Positions 17,388-26,534 of a DNA stretch of 64,000 bases are shown piece by piece. Both the position numbers and the translations under genes were made by a program. The stretch's first letter is position 1. Each line of letters opens with the position of its first letter. The notes under the pieces were generated by a model. That model made no database searches, had not been told where the DNA came from, and saw nothing but the letters and a program-made list of their open reading frames with translations. The DNA comes from Flavobacteriales bacterium (GTDB taxonomy: Bacteria; Bacteroidota; Bacteroidia; Flavobacteriales_D; Crocinitomicaceae), in NCBI GenBank assembly GCA_947462255.1, contig CANHOA010000001.1:1-64000 (forward strand). Reading direction: 5' to 3'.

Positions 17388-18457
17388 AAAATTTAAGACC
17401 TAGCATTTTAATCTTATTGGGAAGTCTTTTATACTTAGTGCTTAGCATTACTTCCGCTTTATTATTCCATCTTTTTGTACTTGAGCTGTCACCGTGGGTT
17501 ATTATCTTAATCCCAGTAATCTCTGCACTTGTTGTATTTATATTGTTCTATGCTTTATTAAAGAACTTTATTCAAAATAGGCTGCATTTAATTTATAAAT
17601 CAATACAAACTAAACAGCAAGTTGTCCCATTTAAAGGCAGTACAATTGACAATTTAATAAGCACAGTGGAAATAGACGTGCGTAATTGGAAGGAAAATAA
17701 AAACAAAGAAATAACAAAACTTAAGGATCAGGAGCAATTCAGAAGGGAATTTTTGGGGAATTTAGCCCACGAACTTAAAACTCCAGTGTTTGCAGTTCAA
17801 GGCTATATTTTAACCCTTATTGAAGGTGGTATCGATGATAAACAAGTTAACGTTCAGTTTCTAGAACGTGCCTCACGAGCTACAGAAAGAATCGTAAATA
17901 TTTTAGAAGATTTAGACCAAATTGCAAAATTGGAAGTTGATGCCCTAAAAATCGAAATGCGTTCTTTCGAAATGATAGATCTAATCAAAGAAATAGTAGA
18001 AACGCTGGAGTTAAAAGCAAAAGAGAAAAATATTTCTCTCAAATTTCAGAATGATCTTTCATCCATTTATGTGACTGCAGATCGAAATAAAATAAGCCAA
18101 GTATTGACTAATCTAATAAATAATGCCATCAGTTATGGTAAGATTGACGGTGAGGTGGTTATTTCAGCCGTGCCCATTGATGATTTAGTCACCATTGAAA
18201 TAAAAGACAACGGAATAGGAATTGATACAGAACATTTCCCTCGTCTTTTTGAACGCTTTTATCGCGTTGAAAAAAGTAGAAATAGAAACGAAGGTGGTAC
18301 TGGTCTGGGTTTAGCAATTGTTAAGCATATTATTGAATCACACCAGCAAAGCATAAATGTGCGAAGCTCTATTGGAATTGGAAGTACTTTTAGCTTTAGC
18401 CTCAAGAAAAGTAATGTCTCGGGCCCAGTAAGTTCTCGAGGAATCCCATTAAAATAA
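17384..18457 (+). CDS. Sensor histidine kinase, PhoR-like
   Basis: A 357-residue kinase that pairs with the upstream regulator. Two transmembrane helices (about 7-29 and 35-57) with almost no periplasmic loop, then a linker, a HisKA domain with phospho-acceptor H129 in NLAHELKTPVFAVQGY, and a HATPase_c domain with the N-box NLINNAISYG, G1 DNGIGI, F-box FERFYRVEKSR and G2 GGTGLGLAIVKHI. Lack of a sensory periplasmic domain is typical of PhoR-type kinases, which sense through the transporter or inside the membrane. The start is GTG at 17384, overlapping the regulator stop by four bases. Confidence 0.92.
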   Translation: MKNLRPSILILLGSLLYLVLSITSALLFHLFVLELSPWVIILIPVISALVVFILFYALLKNFIQNRLHLIYKSIQTKQQVVPFKGSTIDNLISTVEIDVRNWKENKNKEITKLKDQEQFRREFLGNLAHELKTPVFAVQGYILTLIEGGIDDKQVNVQFLERASRATERIVNILEDLDQIAKLEVDALKIEMRSFEMIDLIKEIVETLELKAKEKNISLKFQNDLSSIYVTADRNKISQVLTNLINNAISYGKIDGEVVISAVPIDDLVTIEIKDNGIGIDTEHFPRLFERFYRVEKSRNRNEGGTGLGLAIVKHIIESHQQSINVRSSIGIGSTFSFSLKKSNVSGPVSSRGIPLK

Positions 18458-18480
18458 TGACCGCTTCTTTAATTTTTGGG

Positions 18481-18488
18481 TAATTTTG
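18481..18488 (+). promoter_or_regulatory. -7 element of the ABC exporter operon (leaderless spacing)
   Basis: TAATTTTG is a perfect TAnnTTTG match ending exactly four bases before the ATG at 18493. The RNA should begin at or beside the start codon, giving a leaderless message. No TTG at the usual distance. Confidence 0.5.
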
Positions 18489-18492
18489 CGGC

Positions 18493-20259
18493 ATGGAAAC
18501 CCTTCCAATTAAAAAATATAATTTATTTGTCCGTTTACTTAGGATGGCTATGCCATACAAACGCTATTTTATTATTGCTTTTGTTTGCATCATCTTACTT
18601 TCATTCCTCGGTCCACTAAGGCCTTATATAATTGGCGAAATGGTGGATAACTACATCATTCGAAACCAAGATAAATCAAAGCTACTTCAATGGAGTATTG
18701 TGATTGCTGTACTGCTCATTATGGAGGGTATATTACAATTAATTGCAAGCTACTTCTCGAATTTATTAGCGCAGTCGGTTATTAGGGATATTAGAACGGA
18801 AACATTTAATCACATCCTGTCCTTTAAAATGCGCTATTTTGATAAAACACCTGTTGGTGCCCTAGTTACTCGGGTAGTGTCTGATGTTGAAGCCATTACA
18901 GAAGTTTTTTCGGCAGGATTAATGGAGATTTCTGGCGATTTGATTTCCTTGTTTTTTGTTCTTTTACTAATGTTTTCTACGAATTGGGAATTATCTTTAA
19001 TGACCTTAATTCCCGTTCCTATTTTAATTATTGCTACCCGTATTTTCGCCAAAGCAATGAAGTCTTCATTCCAATTTGAAAGATTACAGGTAACGAAACT
19101 AAATACTTTTGTGCAAGAACACCTAACAGGAATGACAATCGTACAATTGTTTAACCGGCAAAAAATAGAATATTCAAAATTTGAGGAGATCAATAAAGGC
19201 CATCGGCAAGCCCATATTAATGCTGTTTGGGCGAATTCCATATTTTTCCCAGTTGTCGAATTGTTAAGCTCGCTTTCCATCGCTTTTTTACTCGTTTGGG
19301 GCGCACTAAAAGTAGGTGGAAAAACATCCGTAGAAATAAAATCAATGTATGGGCAAATTATTGCTTTTACCCTTTGGATTAATCAATTGTATCGTCCTAT
19401 TCGGCAATTAGCAGATAAGTTTAACATCTTACAACGAGGCACTGTACGTGCGGAACGTATTTTTGAGATTTTAGACCAAGATAATCACGTCCAAGAAGAT
19501 GGAACAAACACCACTTGTGATTTCAATCAAGACATTCATATTAAAGGACTTACTTTTTCGTATACCAAAGAGCAAAATGTATTGAAAAACATCAATTTGA
19601 TCCTAGAGAAAGGAAAAACAATTGCCTTTGTTGGCGCAACAGGTTCTGGAAAAACGACTATTATAAATCTATTAGGACGTTTTTATGATTATGAAATCGG
19701 GTCAATTTCAATTGGTAAAACGGACCTCAAATCGATTGACCTTAATCACCTTAGATCCAATATCGCCATTGTATTACAAGATGTTTTTTTATTTTCCGAT
19801 AGTATTCATAATAACATCACCTTAGGCGACAAAAACATATCACGAGAACAAGTGATAATTGCCTCCAAAGCTGTCGGTGCGCATGCATTTATTACTAAAT
19901 TACCCGGCGAATACGATTATGTTATTGGAGAACGTGGGGCATCATTGAGTGTTGGACAAAGGCAATTATTAGCGTTTATTCGAGCCTATTTATACAATCC
20001 ATCAATTCTAATTCTTGATGAAGCGACCTCAAGTCTCGACAACGAAACGGAAGAACTGATAAAATTAGCAACTGATAAACTAACCCAAAACCGGACTTCA
20101 ATAATTATTGCACACCGCCTATCTACTATACAAAAAGCAGATTCAATTGTCGTTTTAGAAAAGGGCGAAATAGTAGAACAAGGCTCGCACCAATACCTTA
20201 TAAAGAAAGGAGGGCAGTATAAAAACTTATTTGACAAACAATTCTTAGAAGAGGAGTAA
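18493..20259 (+). CDS. ABC transporter, fused permease and ATPase
   Basis: A 588-residue half-transporter of the MsbA/multidrug exporter type; two copies would form the pump. The membrane domain (about 20-320) has six helices, with the LRPYIIGEMVDNYI start and DKTPVGALVTRVVSDVEA coupling region. The ATPase domain (about 345-585) has Walker A GATGSGKTT (about 379-387), signature LSVGQRQ (about 484) instead of LSGGQ, Walker B ILILDEATSSLD and the switch His in IIAHRLSTIQ. The Gly-to-Val change in the signature is, to my knowledge, common in this branch of exporters. Substrate unknown. TAATG overlap with the next gene couples translation. Confidence 0.9.
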   Translation: METLPIKKYNLFVRLLRMAMPYKRYFIIAFVCIILLSFLGPLRPYIIGEMVDNYIIRNQDKSKLLQWSIVIAVLLIMEGILQLIASYFSNLLAQSVIRDIRTETFNHILSFKMRYFDKTPVGALVTRVVSDVEAITEVFSAGLMEISGDLISLFFVLLLMFSTNWELSLMTLIPVPILIIATRIFAKAMKSSFQFERLQVTKLNTFVQEHLTGMTIVQLFNRQKIEYSKFEEINKGHRQAHINAVWANSIFFPVVELLSSLSIAFLLVWGALKVGGKTSVEIKSMYGQIIAFTLWINQLYRPIRQLADKFNILQRGTVRAERIFEILDQDNHVQEDGTNTTCDFNQDIHIKGLTFSYTKEQNVLKNINLILEKGKTIAFVGATGSGKTTIINLLGRFYDYEIGSISIGKTDLKSIDLNHLRSNIAIVLQDVFLFSDSIHNNITLGDKNISREQVIIASKAVGAHAFITKLPGEYDYVIGERGASLSVGQRQLLAFIRAYLYNPSILILDEATSSLDNETEELIKLATDKLTQNRTSIIIAHRLSTIQKADSIVVLEKGEIVEQGSHQYLIKKGGQYKNLFDKQFLEEE

Positions 20260-21113
20260 TGAAACGATTTAAAATCGGTGGCGTACCGGAACATTTTAAT
20301 CTTCCTTGGCGATTAGCTATCGAGGATGGCGATTTTCAGAAAAATGGAGTAGAAATACATTGGGCTGATATGAGCGGAGGAACCGGTCAGATGATTAAAG
20401 GATTACAAACAGGTTCTATAGACATCGCGGTATTATTAACCGAAGGAATTACCAAGGCAATTTTACAAGGCCTTGATGCAACAATTGTCGCTATTTATGT
20501 ACAATCGCCACTTTCATGGGGGGTGCATGTCCCTTTTTCATCTTCTTTTAACTGCATAGAAGACCTTGAAAATAAAGCATTCGCAATATCAAGAGAAGCT
20601 TCTGGATCGCATCTAATGGCAGTTGTAAACGCGTATCAAAAAAATTGGGATTTATCTAAGCTTACTTTTAATGTTGTAGGAGATCTTTATGGCGGTTTGT
20701 GGTCTTTAAACCAAAATGAATCACAAGGATTTCTTTGGGAAAAATATACCACTCAACCCTTTGTCGACCAAAATAAATGCAGGCGCGTAGGAGAAGTTAA
20801 AACCCCTTGGCCCTGTTTTGTAATTGCTGTTAACAAAAAAATCGCCAAAGAAAACCCTGAACTTATAAAAACCATTTGTGAAACAGTTCAACTAAAAGCA
20901 AGTGCGCTAAAGCAACATCCGGATACCTCAACTATTATTTCTTGGCGATACAATTTATCTGTTTCTCAAGTATCAATGTGGTTGGCTGATACAGAATGGA
21001 GTAATGATGGCCAAATCAAGCTATCCGATTTTGAATTGGTTGTTCACTATTTAGAACAAATGAAGCTGATTAGCAAAGAAGAAGCTATTAATTGGGAACA
21101 AAAACTTTTTTAA
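20259..21113 (+). CDS. Cytoplasmic periplasmic-binding-protein-like protein (Ca3427 type)
   Basis: A 284-residue protein with a type 2 periplasmic-binding fold of the NMT1/THI5-like group. The start FKIGGVPEHFNLPWRLAIED and the segment TGQMIKGLQTGSIDIAVLLT match the Ca3427-like family. There is no signal peptide or lipobox, so it should stay in the cytoplasm, unlike normal ABC binding proteins. Relatives in bacteria and fungi are thought to bind small metabolites, by analogy with pyrimidine-precursor binders. The start shares its A with the exporter stop (TAATG) and the stop shares its last A with the next start, so all three genes are coupled. Ligand unknown. Confidence 0.75.
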   Translation: MKRFKIGGVPEHFNLPWRLAIEDGDFQKNGVEIHWADMSGGTGQMIKGLQTGSIDIAVLLTEGITKAILQGLDATIVAIYVQSPLSWGVHVPFSSSFNCIEDLENKAFAISREASGSHLMAVVNAYQKNWDLSKLTFNVVGDLYGGLWSLNQNESQGFLWEKYTTQPFVDQNKCRRVGEVKTPWPCFVIAVNKKIAKENPELIKTICETVQLKASALKQHPDTSTIISWRYNLSVSQVSMWLADTEWSNDGQIKLSDFELVVHYLEQMKLISKEEAINWEQKLF

Positions 21114-22327
21114 TGAAGCAATTTACCCTTCTTCTTTCTATACTATTCAGCCAAATTATTTATGGGCAGTTTGGTTGCACCGATTCCCAAGCTACTAATT
21201 TCAATGCTTCTGCAAGTATAAATGATGGGTCTTGCCTATATAATCCAACGAATTATTCACTAAACTTAGTCGCTAATTTAGTTGATACATTAAGTGAAAA
21301 TTCAGGACTAGTTTGGGCAGCTGGAAAACTTTACACCTTTAATGATTCTGGGAGTGGTACAAAGGTATATGAAGTCACCGCGAATGGTACAATAATTCGG
21401 ACCATACATATAGCCAATTCTACCAACGTAGATTGGGAAGCAATGACATCAGACTCCACGTATTTTTACCTTGGCGACTTTGGAAACAACAATGGAAATA
21501 GAACAGACTTATGTATTTATAGGCTTTTAAAATCCGAAGTGACCAACAATGCCATAGACACTGTCGTGGCGGAAAAAATGAACTTTAGTTGGGCTGATCA
21601 ACTCGATTTCACGAGTGCTTATAATGCGAATAATTTTGATTGTGAAGCATTTTATGCGACAGAAGATTCACTTTTCCTTTTCAGCAAAAACTGGGTAGAT
21701 CTTAAAACGAAATGTTATTCATTACCCAATTATTGGACAGACACCTTAAATGCGACACTTAGTTCACAATTTGATGTGGATGGGCTAATTACGGATGCTT
21801 GTAAAGACACGATAAATGATAGAATATATTTGTTAGGATATAAAAACAACGGTAGTAATTTTTATACTAGCTTCATTTGGTGCCTGTGGGACCATGCTTC
21901 TAATTTCATTTTTTCAGGCAATAAAAGAAGAATTGAAATAGGAAATGTGCTGACTGTTTCTCAAACGGAAGGAATTACATTAAGCGATAATGGAACAGCG
22001 TTTGTAAGTGCAGAAAAAGTGATAAATATCATTACAATTCCTGCCAAACTTTTCAACTTGAATTTCAGTGCTTATTTTGAAGAATCAACTGGTATTGAAT
22101 CTATGTTAAACGAGGCCCCTTTTCAATTAAGTAACATATTAATCAATGAAGGAATTATTGAATTAGTTATTAATGTTCCGTTCAGAGAAGTGTATATTGA
22201 AGATATCCAAGGCAAGAGAATCATGGAAATTGAAAATAAAGTCTCCAGATTACCAATTAATGATTTTCATGGACTCTATTTTTTACGAATCGATAACAAC
22301 ACGTACCCCATTGTATTGTCATATTGA
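21113..22327 (+). CDS. Secreted protein with T9SS type A sorting domain
   Basis: A 404-residue protein with a signal peptide (about 1-18, ending IYGQ), a short Cys-containing segment (FGCTDSQATNFNASASINDG, common at the N-terminus of Bacteroidota secreted proteins), a middle region of beta character (about 45-320; ENSGLVWAAGKLYTFNDSG, DWEAMTSDSTYFYLGDFGNN) that looks like a propeller, and a C-terminal sorting domain (about 335-404, VYIEDIQGKRIMEIE then FHGLYFLRI). I do not recognise a specific enzyme. Its ATG at 21113 overlaps the stop of the binding-protein gene, and it ends overlapping the convergent SDR gene by nine bases. Confidence 0.72.
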   Translation: MKQFTLLLSILFSQIIYGQFGCTDSQATNFNASASINDGSCLYNPTNYSLNLVANLVDTLSENSGLVWAAGKLYTFNDSGSGTKVYEVTANGTIIRTIHIANSTNVDWEAMTSDSTYFYLGDFGNNNGNRTDLCIYRLLKSEVTNNAIDTVVAEKMNFSWADQLDFTSAYNANNFDCEAFYATEDSLFLFSKNWVDLKTKCYSLPNYWTDTLNATLSSQFDVDGLITDACKDTINDRIYLLGYKNNGSNFYTSFIWCLWDHASNFIFSGNKRRIEIGNVLTVSQTEGITLSDNGTAFVSAEKVINIITIPAKLFNLNFSAYFEESTGIESMLNEAPFQLSNILINEGIIELVINVPFREVYIEDIQGKRIMEIENKVSRLPINDFHGLYFLRIDNNTYPIVLSY

Positions 22328-23080
22328 TTTATGAATTACCGTTGCACTAGCTTGCGCAGTAGGCATGATGGTTATATCATTTAAATTCATATGTGCCGGG
22401 CGTGTTGCGGCAAATACAATCGTTTCAGCAACATCTTCTGGATTCAAGGCATCAAAACCCTCATAAACTGATTTTGCTAATGCCTCGTCGCCTTTAAACC
22501 GAACGATTGAGAATTCTGATTCTACCGCACCTGGTGCAATATTCGTTACTTTTATGTTATCCTGAACTAAATCAATGCGCATGGCTTTTGATAATGCATC
22601 GACTGCATGCTTTGTAGCACAATAAACATTTCCACCAGCATAAACTTCTTTTCCAGCAATACTTGAAATGTTAAAAATATGACCTTTTTGATTTGCTTGC
22701 ATAATGGGTACTACGTGCCGACTTACGTACAATAAACCTTTAATATTGGTGTCGATCATTCGCTCCCAATCATCAATTATACCCCCAGAGATTGGGCCCT
22801 TCCCAACAGCCAAACCAGCGTTATTTATTAAAATGATTAAGCTTTGTTTTATCTCGACCGGCAATGAAGAAACCGCCTTTGACACCTGAGATTCAATCTG
22901 AACATCAACTTTCAATGTAATGACTGTGACACCCATCTTTTCGATTTCTTCTTTTAATCTCAATAAGCGTTCCTCTCTACGCGCAAACAGAATCAAAGAA
23001 TAGCCTAACTTGGCAAATTGTCGAGCACATGCTTCTCCAATACCTGAAGTTGCACCTGTGATTAGTATATGTGGAGCCAT
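22319..23080 (-). CDS. SDR family NADP-dependent 3-hydroxy acid dehydrogenase-like enzyme
   Basis: A 253-residue short-chain dehydrogenase of the YdfG kind, which oxidises 3-hydroxy acids or serine with NADP. The cofactor loop TGATSGIG is at residues 8-15, NNAG at 86-89, and the catalytic residues are S140 with Y153 and K157 in YCATK. The Arg pair after the second strand (FARREERL) favours NADP over NAD. Length and motifs are complete. It stands alone on the minus strand, overlapping the convergent T9SS gene by nine bases. Confidence 0.88.
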   Translation of the reverse strand: MAPHILITGATSGIGEACARQFAKLGYSLILFARREERLLRLKEEIEKMGVTVITLKVDVQIESQVSKAVSSLPVEIKQSLIILINNAGLAVGKGPISGGIIDDWERMIDTNIKGLLYVSRHVVPIMQANQKGHIFNISSIAGKEVYAGGNVYCATKHAVDALSKAMRIDLVQDNIKVTNIAPGAVESEFSIVRFKGDEALAKSVYEGFDALNPEDVAETIVFAATRPAHMNLNDITIMPTAQASATVIHKSI

Positions 23081-23226
23081 TTAATTTTTGTGTTAAGTAA
23101 TGTAATGAATTTAATAAAGGTAAGCAACTAATAATTAACTTTATACTGATTTAGTTGTCACATTATAATTTCCTGGTTTTAAGTATAATTAAATAGTTTT
23201 CTTGTCAAGAAATTTTGAAAATCGGG

Positions 23227-23256
23227 TTGCAATTTACAATAATTTAACTAAATTTA
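23227..23256 (+). promoter_or_regulatory. Promoter of the type B T9SS operon
   Basis: TTG (23227-23229), 19 bases, then TAAATTTA (23249-23256), one base from the TAnnTTTG consensus with ideal spacing. The start codon at 23280 is 23 bases downstream. A frame open from 23202 is therefore unlikely to be the true start. Confidence 0.5.
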
Positions 23257-23279
23257 CACGCATATTTAATTTAAATTTA

Positions 23280-25601
23280 ATGAAAGTAACCCTACTCAAC
23301 AGATATGTTGCTTTAATGTTCTTAGCTTTTAGCTTAAGTTCATTCGTTAGTCTAGCGGCTCCCGTAGCCAATAGCGACAGTAATTCTGGTACTGAAGACC
23401 AAATCATTATTGTTTTAGCAATTCAAAATAATGACTTAGCAAATGGTGGCACCTTGGTGGCGTCTACCATAGACTTGAATCCTAGTGTTACAGGCAATCA
23501 GTCTGCTTTTTCAAGTGCCAATGGTCAGTGGTCGGTAGACTACTTAAGCGGCCATGTCACTTTTGTGCCAAACACAAATTTTAATGGCGTTGAAACCATC
23601 AACTACACTATCGAAAACTCACTCGGACAAGAGTCTAACATTGCTCAAATAACCGTAACACTCTCTGCTGTCAATGATGCACCACACATTACCAATAATC
23701 TATTATCCATTGTAGAAGATGCGGGATTACAAAACGGTAATCTACTAGCTAACGGCGATAATGACGCAGAAGGCACCACCTTATTGTGCAATACCACACC
23801 TGTGGTAAATGCTGCAAATGGGATCTTTACAGTAACAGCGAACGGTGTTTACACCTATACAGCAAATGCCAATTTTAATGGCACCGATATGGTTGTGGTT
23901 CAAGTTTGTGATCAAGGCTTACCACTACCGGGATTGTGCGTCAACGACACACTTTTTATCGATATAACCACCGTAAATGATGGGCCTAATGCAGTTGACG
24001 ATAATTCCAATGTTATCGAAAATTCAATTACATTGTTGTCGCCACTATTAAATGATACCGATATTGATAATCCACTCGATCAAGCTACTCTTGCTATTCT
24101 TTACGGTCCATTTCATGGAACGGCTACCATTCTAAACGCCGGAATTGTTTATACGCCGGATTTAAATTTCATCGGTCAGGATTCTATGCTTTACCAAATA
24201 TGTGACTCGGCAGCGCCCATGACCTCTATTTGCGACCAAGCTTATATTCACATTAATGTCTTGCCTTGTGCCACCAATCCGAGTGCAGACTGTGATGGCG
24301 ATGGGGTAACCAACGCCACTGAAGTGTCGAACGGAACCGACCCTAACAACCCTTGTTCTTATACAGTAGCGAGTCAAACTCTTGTGTACGGTTCAATATG
24401 GGTGAATGCCGATTGTGATGGTGATGGATATACCAATGGAACAGAGCTTGGTTTAAACACTGATTTTAATGATGACTGTAGCTTTCCTTTTGTTGCTCAA
24501 AATGCAACGCCAACTACTATCTGGATTGGCATAGACTGCGATGGAGATGGCGTTACAAATGGTGACGAGGTTCAATCAGGTACCAATGCTTCAGATCCAT
24601 GTGACTTTTATGCTATTAGCATCACCGTTACTCCTTCAAGCACATGGATGTCATCGGATTGCGATGGTGATGGCGTGACCAATGCTACCGAAATAACCGA
24701 CAATACTAATCCAACGAACGAATGCTCTTTACTACCAACAAGTATCACCGTGGTGCAAAATCAGTTGTGGTTTTTCTTTGACTGTGACGGAGATGGTGTT
24801 CAGAATGGAGATGAGTTGCAAGACACTACTTATTTCCTAGACGGATGTAATTATTTGAGTACAAGCGTTACAATGCCTCAATCTTCCGTATGGATGCAAT
24901 ACGATTGCGATGGTGATGGTGTAATTAACGAAGATGAAATAACTGATAACACGGATGCGCAAGACGGATGTGAATTTGTGGCCGCTAGCCAAACAGTACC
25001 CACAAGTAGTACTTGGAATGCTTGGGACTGCGATGAAGACGGAGTGACTAATGCTACTGAAACTGCAGATAACACTAATTTAAACGATCCTTGTAGCTTT
25101 TTCGCGCCTTCGATTACTCTTCCCGTAGGTAATGAGTACAACAATGCAGATTGTGACGCAGACGGATTAAACAACGCAACTGAAGGAACCTTAACTACAA
25201 ATCCTTTCAATCCAGATACCGATGGTGATGGCTTAAACGATGGACAAGAAGTAGCGCAAGGAAGCGATCCATTAGATGCTTGTGACCCAGTTGCTACAAA
25301 TTCAACCTGCTTGTTTATTATACCGGGAGGGCTTTCACCAAATGATGATGGAAAAAATGATTTATTTGAAATCATAGGCGCTGAAAATTTCCCTAATAAT
25401 AAACTGACTATTTACAATCGCTATGGGAACGAAGTTTACACCTACTCTCCTGGATACGTCAATCAATGGGTTGGCCAATCAAACTCAACGATGAATTTAG
25501 GCGGGGATAAGTTACCTGACGGCGTATATTTTTACGTATTTGATAAGTTCGGAGATGGCAAAGATGAATCAAAAGGTTCTGTTTATTTAAAGAATAAATA
25601 A
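23280..25601 (+). CDS. Type B T9SS surface protein with Ig-like domains and Cys-paired calcium repeats
   Basis: A 773-residue exported protein. After a signal peptide (about 1-25) come two or three cadherin-like Ig domains (about 28-325; NFNGVETINYTIENS, NFNGTDMVVVQVCD), then about nine repeats of roughly 42 residues (about 335-675), each with a calcium-type DCDGDGVTN loop and two Cys, and a C-terminal gliding-motility-associated type B sorting domain (about 680-773, GGLSPNDDGKNDLFEI, YNRYGNEVYTY). Type B cargo usually needs a SprF-like partner, and one follows directly. It is probably an adhesin or structural surface filament. ATG at 23280 gives a clean signal peptide. Confidence 0.85.
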   Translation: MKVTLLNRYVALMFLAFSLSSFVSLAAPVANSDSNSGTEDQIIIVLAIQNNDLANGGTLVASTIDLNPSVTGNQSAFSSANGQWSVDYLSGHVTFVPNTNFNGVETINYTIENSLGQESNIAQITVTLSAVNDAPHITNNLLSIVEDAGLQNGNLLANGDNDAEGTTLLCNTTPVVNAANGIFTVTANGVYTYTANANFNGTDMVVVQVCDQGLPLPGLCVNDTLFIDITTVNDGPNAVDDNSNVIENSITLLSPLLNDTDIDNPLDQATLAILYGPFHGTATILNAGIVYTPDLNFIGQDSMLYQICDSAAPMTSICDQAYIHINVLPCATNPSADCDGDGVTNATEVSNGTDPNNPCSYTVASQTLVYGSIWVNADCDGDGYTNGTELGLNTDFNDDCSFPFVAQNATPTTIWIGIDCDGDGVTNGDEVQSGTNASDPCDFYAISITVTPSSTWMSSDCDGDGVTNATEITDNTNPTNECSLLPTSITVVQNQLWFFFDCDGDGVQNGDELQDTTYFLDGCNYLSTSVTMPQSSVWMQYDCDGDGVINEDEITDNTDAQDGCEFVAASQTVPTSSTWNAWDCDEDGVTNATETADNTNLNDPCSFFAPSITLPVGNEYNNADCDADGLNNATEGTLTTNPFNPDTDGDGLNDGQEVAQGSDPLDACDPVATNSTCLFIIPGGLSPNDDGKNDLFEIIGAENFPNNKLTIYNRYGNEVYTYSPGYVNQWVGQSNSTMNLGGDKLPDGVYFYVFDKFGDGKDESKGSVYLKNK

Positions 25602-25617
25602 TAATCAAAATTACACC

Positions 25618-26523
25618 ATGATTATGAAAAAAATAATATTTTTAGGCGTATTGATGTTAAGCGTTAAAGCTTTTAGTCAGCAAGACCCGCAATTCACGCA
25701 ATATTTTGACAACACACTCCACGTGAATCCTGCCTATGCAGGAAGTTCAGGTATGTTGAGTGCAACCGCCCTGCACCGCGAGCAGTGGTTTGGTTTCGAT
25801 GGTGCTCCTCGATCAACTACTTTTAGTTTACACACTCCTTTAAACTATCGGTCTGTCGGTCTAGGTTTAACTGCTGTAAATGATATGATTGGTCCAATTA
25901 GACAAAATATGATTTATGTCGATTTTTCCTATTCTATTAAACTTGGTGAAAAATCTACCTTAGCTTTAGGTCTTAAAGGAGGAATTAATATGTTGAATGT
26001 AGCATCCGAAGACCTACAAAATATTCAAGCTAATGACCCTGCTTTCATGAATCTTCAAAACCAGATTAACCCAAATGTTGGATTTGGAATTTATTACCAT
26101 AATCCACATTTCTTTTTAGGTTTAAGCTCACCAAGAATATTAGAAAACAGTTCGTCTAACCCTAATTCTTATTTGGAAAACAGACACTATTTTGGAATCA
26201 TAGGTGGTGTATTTTCAGTCGCTAAATCTTTAAAAATGAGACCAAGTGTACAAGTGAAAGCAACCATGGGCGCTCCAATAAGTGTTGATGCTTCTTTAGC
26301 AGGAATCGTTTCTGATAAATTATGGATTGGTGGCATGTATCGACTGAATTCATCAGCTGGTGGATTTGTTCAATACCAAATCAGCCGTCAATTCCGATTG
26401 GGTGTGGGCGCTGACTTTGGAACCAATGGTTTACGAAACGCTAATTCAGGAAGTTATGAACTGTTGATTTCCTATGATTTCAATTATAAAAAATCGGATG
26501 TAAAATCTCCACGTTATTTCTAA
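25618..26523 (+). CDS. PorP/SprF family type IX secretion outer-membrane protein
   Basis: A 301-residue barrel protein (299 from the second ATG at 25624). Signal peptide ending AFSQ, then the family hallmark QDPQFTQYFDNTLHVNPAYA and GSSGMLSATALHREQW. PorP/SprF proteins sit in the outer membrane and help export or anchor type B T9SS cargo; in Flavobacterium johnsoniae SprF serves SprB. Placement 16 bases after the type B protein and 11 bases before an OmpA/PD40 gene makes it the likely dedicated partner of the upstream protein. Confidence 0.92.
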   Translation: MIMKKIIFLGVLMLSVKAFSQQDPQFTQYFDNTLHVNPAYAGSSGMLSATALHREQWFGFDGAPRSTTFSLHTPLNYRSVGLGLTAVNDMIGPIRQNMIYVDFSYSIKLGEKSTLALGLKGGINMLNVASEDLQNIQANDPAFMNLQNQINPNVGFGIYYHNPHFFLGLSSPRILENSSSNPNSYLENRHYFGIIGGVFSVAKSLKMRPSVQVKATMGAPISVDASLAGIVSDKLWIGGMYRLNSSAGGFVQYQISRQFRLGVGADFGTNGLRNANSGSYELLISYDFNYKKSDVKSPRYF

Positions 26524-26534
26524 CCAAAAAGGCT

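Noticed and set aside
24878-25375. Minus-strand frame of 165 codons opposite the calcium repeats
   Set aside because: Open only because of repeat composition; Ser/Pro-rich without motif.
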